Shown: positions 1 through 10,625, numbered from the stretch's first letter. The stretch: DNA of 21,635 nucleotides from Plakobranchus ocellatus (GCA_019648995.1 BLXT01003772.1:890364-911998), one strand, 5' to 3'. The notes: generated from the letters alone by a model not told the origin. A program made the numbers and translations.

Positions 1-1222
1 ATTTTTTTTTTTTTTTAATTTTGATTATTTATAAAAAAAAAAAAAAAATCTCTGCCGTTTTCAACTTGCTTTGCTTTTTTTTGTGTGTGTTTTTGGGTGT
101 TTTTTTCCACAAAACATTGTGCTTGAGGAATATAGAATCACAAGCAAAAGTTTCAATCAACTTATAGCTCCATTCATTTTGAGGGAATACTATACATATA
201 ATAGTGCGATTCGGATTTGTACCAAAAAATACAACTGCTGTCTTACAATTTAACATATCAAGAGAGTTACCAGAAGATTTCATGAATGCAAAATTGCTGT
301 AGTATCATAATGATACCACAGTATCCATAGCATACTTTTATGAGATGCATATCATTATAAAATGTAGTAAAAATGATCTTTAATTTCCCCAAGGTATTTC
401 ACCTGACTGAACAAATCATGTGTGTGAGAGATAAGTAATGCCATTTAAATTAATATTTTTGTGTGTGTTTGTTTTTATTTCATCGTTTCATTTCCAAATC
501 AACATTGAGTCAATGACTATAGGCCTAGGCATAGGCCTGCAAAAAAGGGGAAGGGGAAGATTTCTAATAATGTCTAATTTAACCACACACTGAATTATTT
601 GAAGGATGAGGCAGACTGGCATCAATATTGCATCAACTAGCCTGTGTTCTCCTTCAAAACTTTTCCTTCCTAGCATAAACTCCCTTCACAACTATGCTAT
701 AACCAGACCTCATATACATAGTGAGAGAGCCCCTCTCCTCTACCTTCCATCCCCTTAACAACAGTGTAACTGTTTACAAGAAGAAGGGCAAGATTCCTTG
801 CTGAGTGTAACTGTTTACAAGAAGAAGAGGGAGACTCCTTGCTGAGTGATAGAAGTGACCTTATTACCTTTAACCTGAGGTAAGTATCTCATCTAGTTAA
901 ATCATAATAACTATTAAATTACGAAACATGTGTTAATGTGATGCAGCAGGTGTTTGGAGTAGGCCGATTACATAGCAAAAAATCCTTCACACACTGAACC
1001 AACACATTTTAAGTGAAGCGTACATTTATATGGCATCGTTTAACTACTGCATTGCTCCTCTAAAAAAGTACACCCCTTGAATTTTTTCAGTTACTTAAAA
1101 TAGAGGACACTTACTGCTGCAATTTCTTCATGACCCTATACCCATAACAAACCATAATTATCTTTTCATAGTGAATTTTTTCTCTTAACTACAAAAGTAT
1201 TTCAAAAAGAGATAGGCCAAAC
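1..1222. other. Intron downstream of exon 10; no coding signal
   Basis: I looked on the minus strand for the remaining ZNF277 segment (second His of finger 4, the Tyr-Gln-Gln-Val-Lys-Leu-like stretch and finger 5) and found nothing. The region is AT-rich, with a T run at 2-16 and an A run at 33-48 near the window edge and a 41 bp tandem duplication at 763-848. Confidence 0.6.
763..848. repeat. 41 bp tandem duplication, two copies
   Basis: Copy 1 (763-803) and copy 2 (804-844) both start AGTGTAACTGTTTACAAGAA and end CCTTGCTG. A third copy begins with AGTG at 845-848. They differ at a few bases in the middle (GGGCAAGATT versus AGGGAGACT), so the duplication is not brand new. Confidence 0.85.
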
Positions 1223-1322
1223 CTTCATGTGCTTCTGTAGGTCTTGCTGGTCAGCACTGGCTGAGTCACAGAATAGACAGACTACTTTGTGTTGACATTC
1301 TTCATTCCAGTCAGCCCATTCA
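1223..1322 (-). CDS. ZNF277: ZNF277-like exon 10: finger 4, cut by a donor
   Basis: The acceptor GACACTCTAG leads into T GAA TGG, completing GCT. The donor is ATGAAG|GTTTGG, phase 0. The encoded stretch has EWADWNEE, then Cys715 and Cys718 (VCLFCDSAS) and His731 of LQKHMK. The second His of finger 4 should come from the next exon, before position 1. The donor is weak beyond GT apart from +5 G. If it were not used, translation would run six more residues (VWPISF) to a stop and leave an incomplete finger, so splicing is the better reading. Confidence 0.92.
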
Positions 1323-2941
1323 CTAGAGTGTCAAGATTCAAGCAATCCCAAGAAAGACAAAAAAACTTGTTTTCACAATTCAGCTTAAGTATTTCAACTA
1401 TCAAACTAGCATAGATATAATTACAATGTATTGCCACAAAGTTATTATAAGTGACTAAATTGGGCTGTTCACTTCTATTCGTGGCTTTTAAATCCTCTAG
1501 ACCATTGAACATCACTGGCTACCAGTCTTGTACGAAAATATGGGAATGGGCCTTTGTTTAAAAAACATTTTGAGTATGCCTTTGGCCCTGCAGCAAAGCT
1601 TATTTATGATAATTTTTCTTAAATATTTTTGGTCACACATACAAATATTCTGATAAAGAATTTACTTTGTTTAACAATCAATAGATGAGCCTTGTTTAAG
1701 GTGTTAGGAAAAAAATGTGTCGTGTTTTGGGTATCTCTCATCTCTTAGGGCTTGAATTAAGTCCTTCACGTTTTACCTCTGCCCTCTCTTCGATTACACA
1801 GCAATGTATGAAAGCTTCCAGACTTAACTATGTAACGTATATGATATCATTCAAGGTGCAAAATTAAATTTGAAATCTGGAAAACATGAAAGCACTTCTT
1901 TAAAGGTGTCACAATGAATCTTAAAATCTATGAGGGGATAAATCTGATAATGAATGGCAGAACTTCAATGAGATTTATCTCAAACAGAGGGACTGATCAG
2001 AAGTGAAAACAAACAAAGCACTGCTTGATATTTTCACTTCAGTCCGCAGATCAGCCCAGGCAAGGCTCAAATATAATAATATGGGTTTAAATTTTTTTAG
2101 TTTTGGCTTGAGAATCATGTTCAGCTTTAAAAATGACTGCATATTGATTCCAAATACATATAATTAATATTCATTATTGACTTAGATACATTAAATACTA
2201 TGGATTTTCCAGAATTGTGTCCATTTATTCACAGCAACTAACTACCCAACAGTTAGCTCACGAAGCAAAATCCGATTAGACAGGCACTTCCCCACTCATG
2301 GGGACTGGGTTATGGTCAGCGCCAGAGGAACAGGTCATGAAATTTTACCTGTGCTGCCTGGAATGGCATTTAGTGCCTGCTTAGGATTTAACGTTTTATC
2401 ACAAATTTGAAAGAGATAAAACGGGAATTTAATACAGAGCAATCATTTTTTTCAATTGTGAAGCATGCAGTAGAAAAAAAGATGTTTTTTCTGATGCAAC
2501 TTATGATGTCATATATTTTGTTGTCATTTATGCACAAGCATTGGAAAACAGTCTATTTAGTTCAACTATTAGAACAAAAAAATGTGCTTGATTTAAAATT
2601 TTTATAACTCGTAAATGCAGCCTGCAACTGTATGTTCAATAAATGTAGATGAAAGATTAAAGAATTGGTACAAAAATGCTGTAAGATCCAGCCTAAATTG
2701 TAACATAAGGAGGACAGTAGGTGGGCTTGAGATTTATTTTTCAAAAAACAGATTTTGTTCGTCTTGTAATGAATGTAGCATCTTTTTATTCTATATATGT
2801 GAAAACTTAGATAGGATATGTAAATTTAATTCATGCAGTAACCACAAAGTGCTCAGTTGCTAGTGGTTCCAAACTAAAGGGTAATTATTTGTATGTGTAC
2901 AAGTACTGAATTATCTGATGTACTACAATGTAAACACTCAC
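1323..2941. other. Intron 9 of the ZNF277-like gene
   Basis: 1619 nt, AT-rich. Short open frames on both strands here show no family resemblance. The stretch 2260-2400 is somewhat richer in GC than its surroundings and may be an old, unidentified repeat. No tRNA-like fold, terminal repeats or conserved protein seen. Confidence 0.6.
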
Positions 2942-3021
2942 GCTTCTTCATCAGATCCCTCATTAATTTTAACCAATCGATTGTCTTCTTGCTGCAGACT
3001 TTCCCAGTTTTTACCCATTTC
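2942..3021 (-). CDS. ZNF277: ZNF277-like exon 9: acidic linker
   Basis: The acceptor CCTGATTTCAG precedes GAA ATG GGT, phase 0. The donor is GAAGC|GTGAGT, phase 2. It encodes EMGKNWESLQQEDNRLVKIN and EGSDEEA. The start matches the ZNF277 ELGKSWEEVQLEDDR segment that follows finger 3. The acidic end runs into the WADW motif of exon 10 (human DDWSDWEE). Confidence 0.94.
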
Positions 3022-3380
3022 CTGAAATCAGGAGGATACAAGAATATTTTTATTTAATTTATTTGGTTTTTATAGATAAATAAACATTTGGCTGAAAAAT
3101 TGGCTGAAATATTTTTTTCATGTGCAACAACAGTTGAACAATAGATAGCAAAATATGTGCACAATAAAACATTACTGCTAGAATAAAATAGATAATTATG
3201 AAAGATTTATGATAAATCCTTTTATATTTTAGTCAGGCTTCTCTTATTTCCCATTTTTTGGATCAGAGTAATAGCAAACAAAGAAAAAAAATCATATGAG
3301 CAAGTGAGAGTTTGTTGCTCCTCACTGATGATGAATATTTAAAATAATATTGTTTTATATCCTCCAATTTCTTTTCTCAC
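3022..3380. other. Intron 8 of the ZNF277-like gene
   Basis: A 359 nt AT-rich intron between GTGAGA and TTTCAG. Nothing else recognisable. Confidence 0.7.
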
Positions 3381-3513
3381 CATGTAGTTGATGATGTAGA
3401 ATCGATCATACTCTTTATTCTTTGGGTTTATCTTGCGATGCTGTTTCTTTCGCATATGCTCTCTCAAACTAGGCTTGTCTTTAAATGACTTTTCACAAAA
3501 CAGACACAGCTGA
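3381..3513 (-). CDS. ZNF277: ZNF277-like exon 8: finger 3
   Basis: The acceptor TTCCCCATCAG is at 3514 (or CAGTCAG, giving exon start 3509). The donor is TACATG|GTGAGA, phase 0. The protein carries finger 3: Cys632, Cys635, His648 and His654 (C-x2-C-x12-H-x5-H), within CLFCEKSFKDKPSLREHM. It is followed by RKKQHRKINPKNKEYDRFYI and INYM. This is the most conserved block of ZNF277, nearly identical to vertebrates over HMRKKQHRKINPKN and EYDRFY. Confidence 0.96.
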
Positions 3514-3976
3514 CTGATGGGGAAAATAATTCAATTAATTTTATAATGCATTTGACAATCAGGAGTTTATCACACTCTTATTTTCTTCTTTGGTAGGAAA
3601 AAACTGTTAGATACATCTTCTGCAACCTACATGTTTAAGATAAAAAAGAATTTTTTTTAAAAATGAGTCAAAGTAAATTTAGCAGCATTTTCTGATTTTC
3701 GAAACAATACAAATTTGTTGCTGGCATTTTTAATGAAATTTGAAATGCGTTGGTTGAACTTCCTAAAAATTTCTGTTCTCCAATTTATTATTCATGTTTC
3801 CTTCATTCAGAATGGCCTGCTACGCCTTGTCTTGTGAGCTGCAAAATAGTAACCATTGCAATTTTTAACCAGCTGCCCATAACATGCACCAATTACCCCA
3901 AGTAAAAAAAACCCAACAAAGTATTGGAAGGTAGTGTATGCAATATTTTCTCTAGAAACCTGCAATGATAAAATAC
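3514..3976 (-). other. Intron 7, GC-AG or shifted GT-AG
   Basis: The donor region is GACAG GCAA GTATTT and the acceptor region CATCAG TCAG CTG. Two donors four bases apart and two acceptors four bases apart can be paired to give same-length, in-frame proteins that differ at one residue (LDSQL or LDRQL). The first pairing uses a GC donor at 3980-3979; the second uses the weaker GT at 3976-3975. Otherwise plain AT-rich intron sequence. Confidence 0.75.
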
Positions 3977-3980
3977 TTGC

Positions 3981-4026
3981 CTGTCAAGTTTGAACTGTAT
4001 AAGATCAAAAAGCTCATCTGTGAACA
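3981..4026 (-). CDS. ZNF277: ZNF277-like exon 7: short linker with GC donor
   Basis: The acceptor TTTGGTTACAG leads into TG TTC ACA, completing GTG (Val). The 46 nt encode VFTDELFDLIQFKLD, matching the ZNF277 segment that ends QKKLD just before finger 3. The best donor match is GACAG|GCAAGT, a GC donor with otherwise full consensus, phase 2. Four bases further on lies a weak GT donor, CAA|GTATTT, which would move the exon end to 3977. The exon is found by homology and phase only; it is too short for an ORF call. Confidence 0.88.
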
Positions 4027-5748
4027 CTGTAACCAAAGAAACAACAAACAAAAAAATTTGGGTGAGCTAGTAGTAATGCTCCAGTCATAAAATATATGCA
4101 TTCCAAAATTAAAGGAACATAAGCAAATAATTAATGTTTCTTTTGCCTTTAATTTTTAATATAGCAATAAATGAACAATGTATATGACTAGACAGGAGAA
4201 ATAAAAGTAACAATTCTATCATGATGATTTTTTTTTTAAATAAGCTTTTGTATTTCTAAAACATTAAATTTAGGGAATGTAAGGTCAATTTGTTGGTTAT
4301 TTTACAAAATAAAACAAATGCTTAAAATTATGTAAAAACTTGTTAATGTAAGGTTGAGAGCATAATGTGTTTGACAAGAGGTTCTCCTTAACCTGTTGTA
4401 AGTGCCAACCTAAAAGTTTTCCAAGGTAAAGAAGTTTAGCCCTGTGTTTACATGCCAGAGATTTTATATGATTATGATGTTCACTTTTAAGCAGATATAA
4501 TGGAAAAAGACTCAATCTTTAAGAATCTTTGACATTTTAGAGGTGGTTTTCCTTGCTCTCTTTGATTTCAATGGAAAATCCCATAAGACTCCTTTCAGTT
4601 TCTTTTATATGTCTGATATAGAAAAGACAAATACAGATTTCAACATAGCTTCTCAATGACACCTAATCTACCGGTTTGGTATTATTTCAGAATAACACCG
4701 CCAGAACATTTCAAATTAAGAAAATATGTTTCTGATGGGGTTTTTTTACATGCTGAACCCATTGCAACAAATTTAAATCAAGACAAATGAACATTTGTGA
4801 AGACATTCATGGTTTTCTGCCCCTCTTCGTTAGTGTATTTTCAGCAAACTTTGTGCACCTCCTTCATTACGTGGAAAGATGGTGTGTGATAATGCAGTTA
4901 TACCAACGATTTCACAGGTTATGCTAGAAATTTACATGATGCATATAGTGGAGATAAGGCCTTTTAAGATAAAAGCAAGATGCTGATGATGAAGATTCAG
5001 ATTCAGATCTAGATAATCTAAATGTGCCTTGTTTCTTCTGGGATTTAAATATCTTTTGAATTTCTGAGATGATCATTGACAATGATCTGGATAAGAAGTA
5101 GCTGTGATTTAATTGTGTTAGGCCTAGATCTAGATTATTGTGATATTTATAAGCCTCCTATCTCAAAATGACGTATAGATACAAACAAAACTAGGTCTAG
5201 TTAAATTTCAATCACATAGCTTAAAGGTTATTTACTCCCCAGCACAAGGTCCATCAGCACTTAATGAACTAAAAAGCAATACACAAGGTAAATATAAGAA
5301 ATTATGTTTTGCTGCTCCTCTCTTGGCTCCAATTTTCTCCAAAAAAAAGTCTGGTATTTTTTTTTTAATATATAATATATCTGGTGAGAGCGTGTTTTCC
5401 AAGTCCTTTATACATGCAGCAATTTAAGTGTGTCAGGAACTGAATAGGTTTGTTGAACTATGCTCTCAATCAGTAAAAGGTTCCCTTATAATTTCAATTG
5501 AATCTTTTTTCATGAAATCTTTATGATCTCTTCAAGACTATATTACCATTTAAATACATTTGGTAATATTTTAGTTCTCACAGTTGTACAAAAGTGATAA
5601 GCATTCATATTCATTCAATTGTCACTATGATGTATTAGTTTTCCCAAATTCGAACAATATGCAGACTTACGAAGCCAAAATATAAGAAAAAGGAGTAAGG
5701 CAGCCAAAAAAAAAAAAAAAAGGATTTGGAAGCCGAAACAGAAAGGTA

Positions 5749-5766
5749 ATATATATATATATATAT
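5749..5766. repeat. AT dinucleotide microsatellite
   Basis: Nine uninterrupted AT units, shortly after an A16 run at 5706-5721. Confidence 0.9.
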
Positions 5767-6208
5767 TCTTCATAGAGGAAAACGCTAGATACCTGTCAAA
5801 AGTATTGCTATTTTTATCATACCCTTGTACCTAGAAGAGTAAAAAAAGTTACGTAAAATGAAATGATCGATTTTGCTTGTGTCCTTTAAACTTACAGATA
5901 AGGCAGGTAATGTCAATGTTTCGATTTTTTTTTTTTTGAACACTGGTACTTCTTATACTTTTCATATTTTTTGTTATAAAAATATATAGCTCACTATTCA
6001 ATCATGATCACTAACACCTATATGTAAAGCAAGTATGAGTTCTTAGAGATAAATTTCTCTTTTATTCCCAGGTAATATATTATTTTATAAAACTATAAAT
6101 CTAGCCTACTTCAAATTACAATCTTGTGATAGTAAAAAATTCTCTCAAGATCATGTATGAAAATAAAAAAAAATTTTCTGTTTGAGTTTTAACAGGCTGG
6201 GGGACATT

Positions 6209-6262
6209 TATATAGATTTTAACTTTTCATTCACTCATATAAATGCTAACTTTTCATTCACT
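6209..6262. repeat. Imperfect 27 bp tandem copy
   Basis: TAACTTTTCATTCACT occurs at 6220-6235 and again at 6247-6262, a 27 bp period, with the bases before each copy partly similar (ATATAGATTT and ATATAAATGC). Confidence 0.7.
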
Positions 6263-6551
6263 TTGAAAAAAGTGATCAGGAACAATTAAATTCCTACATA
6301 CACAAATACTTGCATTGAAAAGATAAGAAAAGAGGCTGAGGAAGAAGGGGCAGAACTCAGGATATTAGGCTTTGACGTTTAGTTAGCTTGCAATCCACTT
6401 TTTCATTGTCTCAGGTGGCCATTCCCCTTGTATGGAAGGCAGTGCTAGAATTCACAGACAGTACTCCACCTACTCTTACCCCTTCCAAGCCTACCTTTTC
6501 CTGTGCCTGAACAATGTGTTTGCTCGCAGACAGTGAATGATAGGGATGAAC

Positions 6552-6611
6552 AAATGCAGGCTAACTGTCCCTCTTCCACCCTGAAGATTAACCTGGGTTA
6601 GACCTGCATTT
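6552..6611. repeat. 14 bp inverted repeat (stem-loop)
   Basis: AAATGCAGGCTAAC (6552-6565) pairs with GTTAGACCTGCATTT (6597-6611) over 14 base pairs, with a single bulged A at 6602 and a 31 nt spacer. It lies in the GC-richer part of intron 6. It could be a fold-back repeat or a fossil element end; no target-site duplication was identified. Confidence 0.7.
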
Positions 6612-6938
6612 TGATTACATCTTGCCTACATGTTCAACAGCCCTTCATTTGTGGCTTCATTTATTGAACTGCAGACTCTTTGATTGAGCACTCTTTGATT
6701 TTATACAGACAATTAGAGTGGCCTTCCAACTAGGAGGCACTGATTTTATTCCTCACAGTAGTATTATGTATCAAACAAAAGCTGTTTAGGTGTATTTAGA
6801 GTGCACATAAGGATGTAAATTATATGATAAAAAAAGATATGCTTTTTCAAAAAGACAAAGTTTTTCACTAGCTCCTCCTTTTTCATTTCTTTGTTTTCAA
6901 AATTTGATACATCTGCACTTCAAACTTAGCAGTTTCTT

Positions 6939-6960
6939 AAAAAAAAAAAAAAAAAAAAAA
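6939..6960. repeat. A22 homopolymer
   Basis: An uninterrupted run of 22 A followed by CCGGGAGG. It could be a retroposon tail, but no retroposed body or target-site duplication was recognised next to it. Confidence 0.85.
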
Positions 6961-7317
6961 CCGGGAGGCTGCTGATTAAATAGGGTGACCTGGCAAGTGT
7001 AAATATTATCTTAGAATGATTATTAGATATTATATGTCATAAATTTAAGTTAAATCTGTTTATATTGGCTACACTTCTTCCCAAAGAAAAAAACATTTTT
7101 TTCGACATAAACCCAAGGGTGGCTTTTGATCTTGATCAACTGTCGACCAAAATTATGTGCACACAGAAAAAAAAAAAAAAAACATAAAAAGACAAGCATC
7201 AGCCGCAGTTCCATGCAATGTAGCATACCATTATAACCAATTCACATAGGCTTCCCGCAACCACAAAGATAAACTATGAATATATTTATTCTGAAAATGC
7301 ACAAAAATTTTCTTTAC

Positions 7318-7382
7318 CCAGGTTGTCTGGCTGTCCCATGTGGAACATGTGGTCCCTCAGTAAGTGGTCAAATAGAACAGCT
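7318..7382 (-). CDS. ZNF277: ZNF277-like exon 6: second half of finger 2
   Basis: The acceptor AATTTTATCTAG leads into A GCT GTT, completing AGA (Arg). The donor is CTGG|GTAAAG, phase 1. The 65 nt encode AVLFDHLLRDHMFHMGQPDN plus Leu. His598 and His603 complete finger 2 (C-x2-C-x13-H-x4-H). The GQPDN motif matches the conserved GLPDN of vertebrate ZNF277. The exon is too short to appear as an independent ORF; it was placed by homology and phase. Confidence 0.92.
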
Positions 7383-8017
7383 CTAGATAAAATTTAAAAA
7401 AAAAAAATTTTGATATCAAGTCAGAAAAATAATATCTAGCTTTTATATGTACAAAACTTTTAAAATTTACATACCAATTACACTAGAGTGCAATCTAAAT
7501 GCATGAGAGGGTAACATCATCATACACTGTCCTTGTATTGCTATAATGGATAGCATGAGGCCAGTCCTAATGAGTTTCTAGTCATCAATAGTAATTTTAT
7601 GGAACAAGCAGTTGAACTCAAACGCCATTTGAAATTCTCCTAACAAAAACATTTAAATTTTGGCATTGAATGGTATAAACTCTGCATGGGCTTATGCAAT
7701 TTTTGTGTCATCAAGCTTTTAGAGAACAATACGGATTTTTTCATTCCCATTTCCTACAACAATTTTGCTTTCTAGAAAACTATATGTCTCATCAAAAATG
7801 CATTGTGGATGGATACCTGGATACTAACACCAGATGGACAATTGCTGCTGTGCTGTTAACAAGAGGGGTTGTTTAATAAAAAGCCTGCATGGCAGAACAG
7901 TTTGATACATTTTATACCTTATAATATGTGATGAAAAGCTGCCTCTCAAAATGTTAAAACAGAAAAAATCATGGTAACCTTCCACTTAAATTTCTTTGAT
8001 CCCACAAAATTTCATAC
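7383..8017. other. Intron 5 of the ZNF277-like gene
   Basis: 635 nt between GTATGA and CTAG. A 60-codon plus-strand open frame at 7694-7876 has no family resemblance. Nothing else seen. Confidence 0.7.
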
Positions 8018-8109
8018 CTATTTCCACAGAATGTCTGCTTGCAAAAAAGACACTGGCGGCAAAACTTGGTCTCCTCTCTCTCCCTTTGTTGCTGAGCTAA
8101 AACTTGCTC
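8018..8109 (-). CDS. ZNF277: ZNF277-like exon 5: Gln/Glu-rich helix and first half of finger 2
   Basis: The acceptor TTTGTATATTGCAG precedes GAG CAA GTT, phase 0. The donor is AATAG|GTATGA, phase 2. It encodes EQVLAQQQREREETKFCRQC followed by LFCKQTFCGNR. The first half is a charged, Gln-rich, probably helical segment, as in human (LEQQQQER...). The Cys pair of finger 2 is at residues 581 and 584. The two His of this finger come from exon 6, so an intron splits the finger; the GNR junction is conserved with vertebrates. Confidence 0.93.
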
Positions 8110-8799
8110 CTGCAATATACAAAAAGTTAGGAGCAATGAAATGAAATACAGAATAAGTAAAAATAAAATAGAAGTTAACAATTAATGAAAGCTAGAATTT
8201 TTTTCCTTTTTTTTTTTGGCATATTGCATACCTGCTTACTCGGGATCATCCAATTTAGTAAACCAAGAGGAAAAAATTCGTAATTTAGATCCAAAATTAG
8301 CTATAGCAAAAATGCACCCTTACTGATACTACGGTATTGAATTTCTTCTTGTTTTCTTTTCCTTATAAGCAGCTGATGTTAGCACCAATACTTCTCTCTA
8401 TACATTGTGTAGAACTATAATTTAATTACAGCCATGATACATATTGTAGTCTTTACTTTCAGTAGAACGATCACTATTTTAAGCGATGCTCACGATAAAA
8501 GCCCTCTTCAAGCGTTGAAGCAACTCTGGCTTCTTCAACTGAAGAGAATATAGATTTGCTGTGCTTCAGCCACAGCAAAATTTGTAATGAATCGGGCATT
8601 TTTGTATTTTCGTAACCTGATGCATTTTTAGTAAAAGTTATGAATTTTTCGTAATTCAAGGAAGGTATGATATTAGCAGTTTTATAGCAAAGTTATGCAA
8701 ATTTAAATATATATCTAGATAAACAGGAGTTTTTTCTTTCCTTTCATTCATTACTTATGGGGATGAGGGAAGATAAAGTTTGAAAAAAGAGTGATAGAC

Positions 8800-8814
8800 A
8801 GAGAGAGAGAGAGA
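8800..8814. repeat. AG dinucleotide tract
   Basis: A short AG microsatellite of about seven units in intron 4. Confidence 0.8.
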
Positions 8815-9065
8815 AATATGCACTAAAAAGATTTTTTTTTGTGAGATTTGTATAATTATACTCACCTGCTATTTGTTGCGACAACTCAAAATTTTTTATT
8901 CTCTATCCCTATTAAAACCTTTTCATGCATTCGAAGACAAAACATCTTGGCTTTCTATTACTTGGGTGGAAGGTTTTTAGAATAAAAATTAGTTTCTAAA
9001 TCATATAAATATTCTCTCCTTTTCTCTTTCTCTATTTACTTTCCTTCCAACTGTCCATCTTCCTG

Positions 9066-9145
9066 CCTATCTATCTATCTATACATCCATCTACTTGTCT
9101 ATCTATCAAATCTATTGAATCTATCCATCTAGCTAGCTAGCTATC
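9066..9145. repeat. Degenerate CTAT / CTAG tetranucleotide repeat
   Basis: Repeated TATCTATCTATC, CATCTA and AGCTAGCTAGCTATC words interrupted by substitutions, forming a decaying tetranucleotide microsatellite. Confidence 0.85.
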
Positions 9146-10082
9146 AATGTATTGCTCATCTCATTAGTTAGTCTTGTTTGTGTGTGTGTGTTGTTTTTTA
9201 TCATAAAAATTGTTCAGAACCTGTAGTTATCAAGTGAAACTGAAAGAAAATTTGGCAAAAACCTGAAAACTTCCTACACAAATAACAGAAAAACCAGAGC
9301 TGCCATTGTAATCCATTTGAATTGTGGGCATCCTAGACTTTTTATTATTAAAAAAAAATGAATACTCTGAACCTCCTATTTTGCAGATGGAAGTGTTTAT
9401 AAAAAAAAAAAGAGGTTTAGAATGGTTATTACTAATTCACCTTCTTTTGTCTAAATTTGAAAATGTATTTTACAGACTTTTTCATGTTTTTTTATTGAAA
9501 ACTTTCATATGGTACTAGATTGGTCAAGGTTATACAGCAAAAATAAATACGGCAAAATTCTGCAACTTTCCACTAAGTAAAAGAAGGATCTGGGCTGCCA
9601 ATTTTCAAGTAAAATCCATCACAATAATTGGTTCTTTTTATTTTTTAGCTTAGAAAGTCCTGAGCACATATAGTATTTTTAAAATTTGAAATATTTGTAT
9701 TCGTCGTAAAATTATTGTCTTTCAATAGGCCCAAACATAAAAAAAACTGAAAAAAAAAAAGAGTTAAAAGATTGGGAAAAATGAAGTAAAAATGTGAAGG
9801 CTCTGTGGATGCTCTTTCTGCCCTACAAGTGCTGTTGTCTTAGTGGAAATGAGGTATTAGATGCTAAGTGGAAAAAAAATACCCAAATTGCATCGTCTCT
9901 GATTTTTACTATCAGCTTAAAAGTAATGAAAAGTACTTGATAATATTTTAGACTAAAGAGTCACTATGGACAAACCATACCAGATTAAGGCATCACATGG
10001 GCAAAACATTTAAACACAGATAAGATTCATTGCAAAATAACATGCTGAAATCTATCACAGATGTATACAGGTTGAAACATTT

Positions 10083-10187
10083 TTTGTAATGTGGTAAATT
10101 TAGATTTTTTTTCAATATAAAAAAGTTATTGTTAGACCCTTTTTAACGTTCAGAACAAACAAAAACAGCAATATTTACTTAACTTAC
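10083..10187. repeat. Left copy of gap-flanking duplication
   Basis: Starts TTTGTAATGTGGTAAATTTA and ends TTTACTTAACTTAC exactly at the first N. It is identical to 10520-10625 except for one T in a homopolymer (8 versus 9). See the finding on a false gap. Confidence 0.97.
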
Positions 10188-10519
10188 NNNNNNNNNNNNN
10201 NNNNNNNNNNNNNNNNNNNNNNNNNNNNNNNNNNNNNNNNNNNNNNNNNNNNNNNNNNNNNNNNNNNNNNNNNNNNNNNNNNNNNNNNNNNNNNNNNNNN
10301 NNNNNNNNNNNNNNNNNNNNNNNNNNNNNNNNNNNNNNNNNNNNNNNNNNNNNNNNNNNNNNNNNNNNNNNNNNNNNNNNNNNNNNNNNNNNNNNNNNNN
10401 NNNNNNNNNNNNNNNNNNNNNNNNNNNNNNNNNNNNNNNNNNNNNNNNNNNNNNNNNNNNNNNNNNNNNNNNNNNNNNNNNNNNNNNNNNNNNNNNNNNN
10501 NNNNNNNNNNNNNNNNNNN
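10188..10519. other. Assembly gap (332 N)
   Basis: A run of 332 undetermined bases inside intron 4. The flanking 105-106 bp duplication suggests that two overlapping contigs were scaffolded without being merged. The open frame crossing the N run is meaningless. Confidence 0.99.
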
Positions 10520-10625
10520 TTTGTAATGTGGTAAATTTAGATTTTTTTTTCAATATAAAAAAGTTATTGTTAGACCCTTTTTAACGTTCAGAACAAACAA
10601 AAACAGCAATATTTACTTAACTTAC
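10520..10625. repeat. Right copy of gap-flanking duplication
   Basis: Begins TTTGTAATGTGG at the first base after the N run and repeats the 105 bases that end at the left gap edge, with one extra T. Confidence 0.97.

Larger units (their letters stand above)
4027..7317. other. Intron 6, large and mostly featureless
   Basis: 3.3 kb of AT-rich intron. It contains an A16 run (5706-5721), an AT dinucleotide tract (5749-5766), an A22 run (6939-6960), an A16 run (7167-7182), an imperfect 27 bp tandem copy (6209-6262), a GC-richer stretch around 6340-6670 with a stem-loop at 6552-6611, and scattered AGATCTAG words (5004-5035, 5120-5140). No coding exon or RNA gene seen. Confidence 0.6.
8110..10082. 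other. Intron 4, part before the gap
   Basis: AT-rich intron with an AG tract (8800-8814), a degenerate CTAT/TAGC tetranucleotide region (9066-9145), a short GT tract near 9179-9190 and a 6 bp stem hairpin at 8506-8520 (CTTCAA GCG TTGAAG). A 61-codon minus-strand frame at 8474-8659 resembles no family known to me. Confidence 0.6.

Noticed and set aside
2407-2863. Two overlapping plus-strand frames (66 and 82 codons, the second Cys-rich)
   Set aside because: Cysteines are not in finger or disulfide-type spacing, codon content is AT-driven and no splice or start context supports them.
4297-4515. 72-codon minus-strand frame in intron 6
   Set aside because: No similarity to the ZNF277 linker between exons 6 and 7, and the phase-matched exons on both sides join without it.
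6939-6960. A22 run as the tail of a processed pseudogene or SINE
   Set aside because: No coding remnant, polymerase III boxes or target-site duplication could be found around it.
8474-8659. 61-codon minus-strand frame, considered as a transposase remnant
   Set aside because: No recognisable catalytic motif or relatives, no terminal repeats; not supportable.
10179-10553. A 124-codon minus-strand open frame across the gap
   Set aside because: Almost all of it is N; no sequence supports it.
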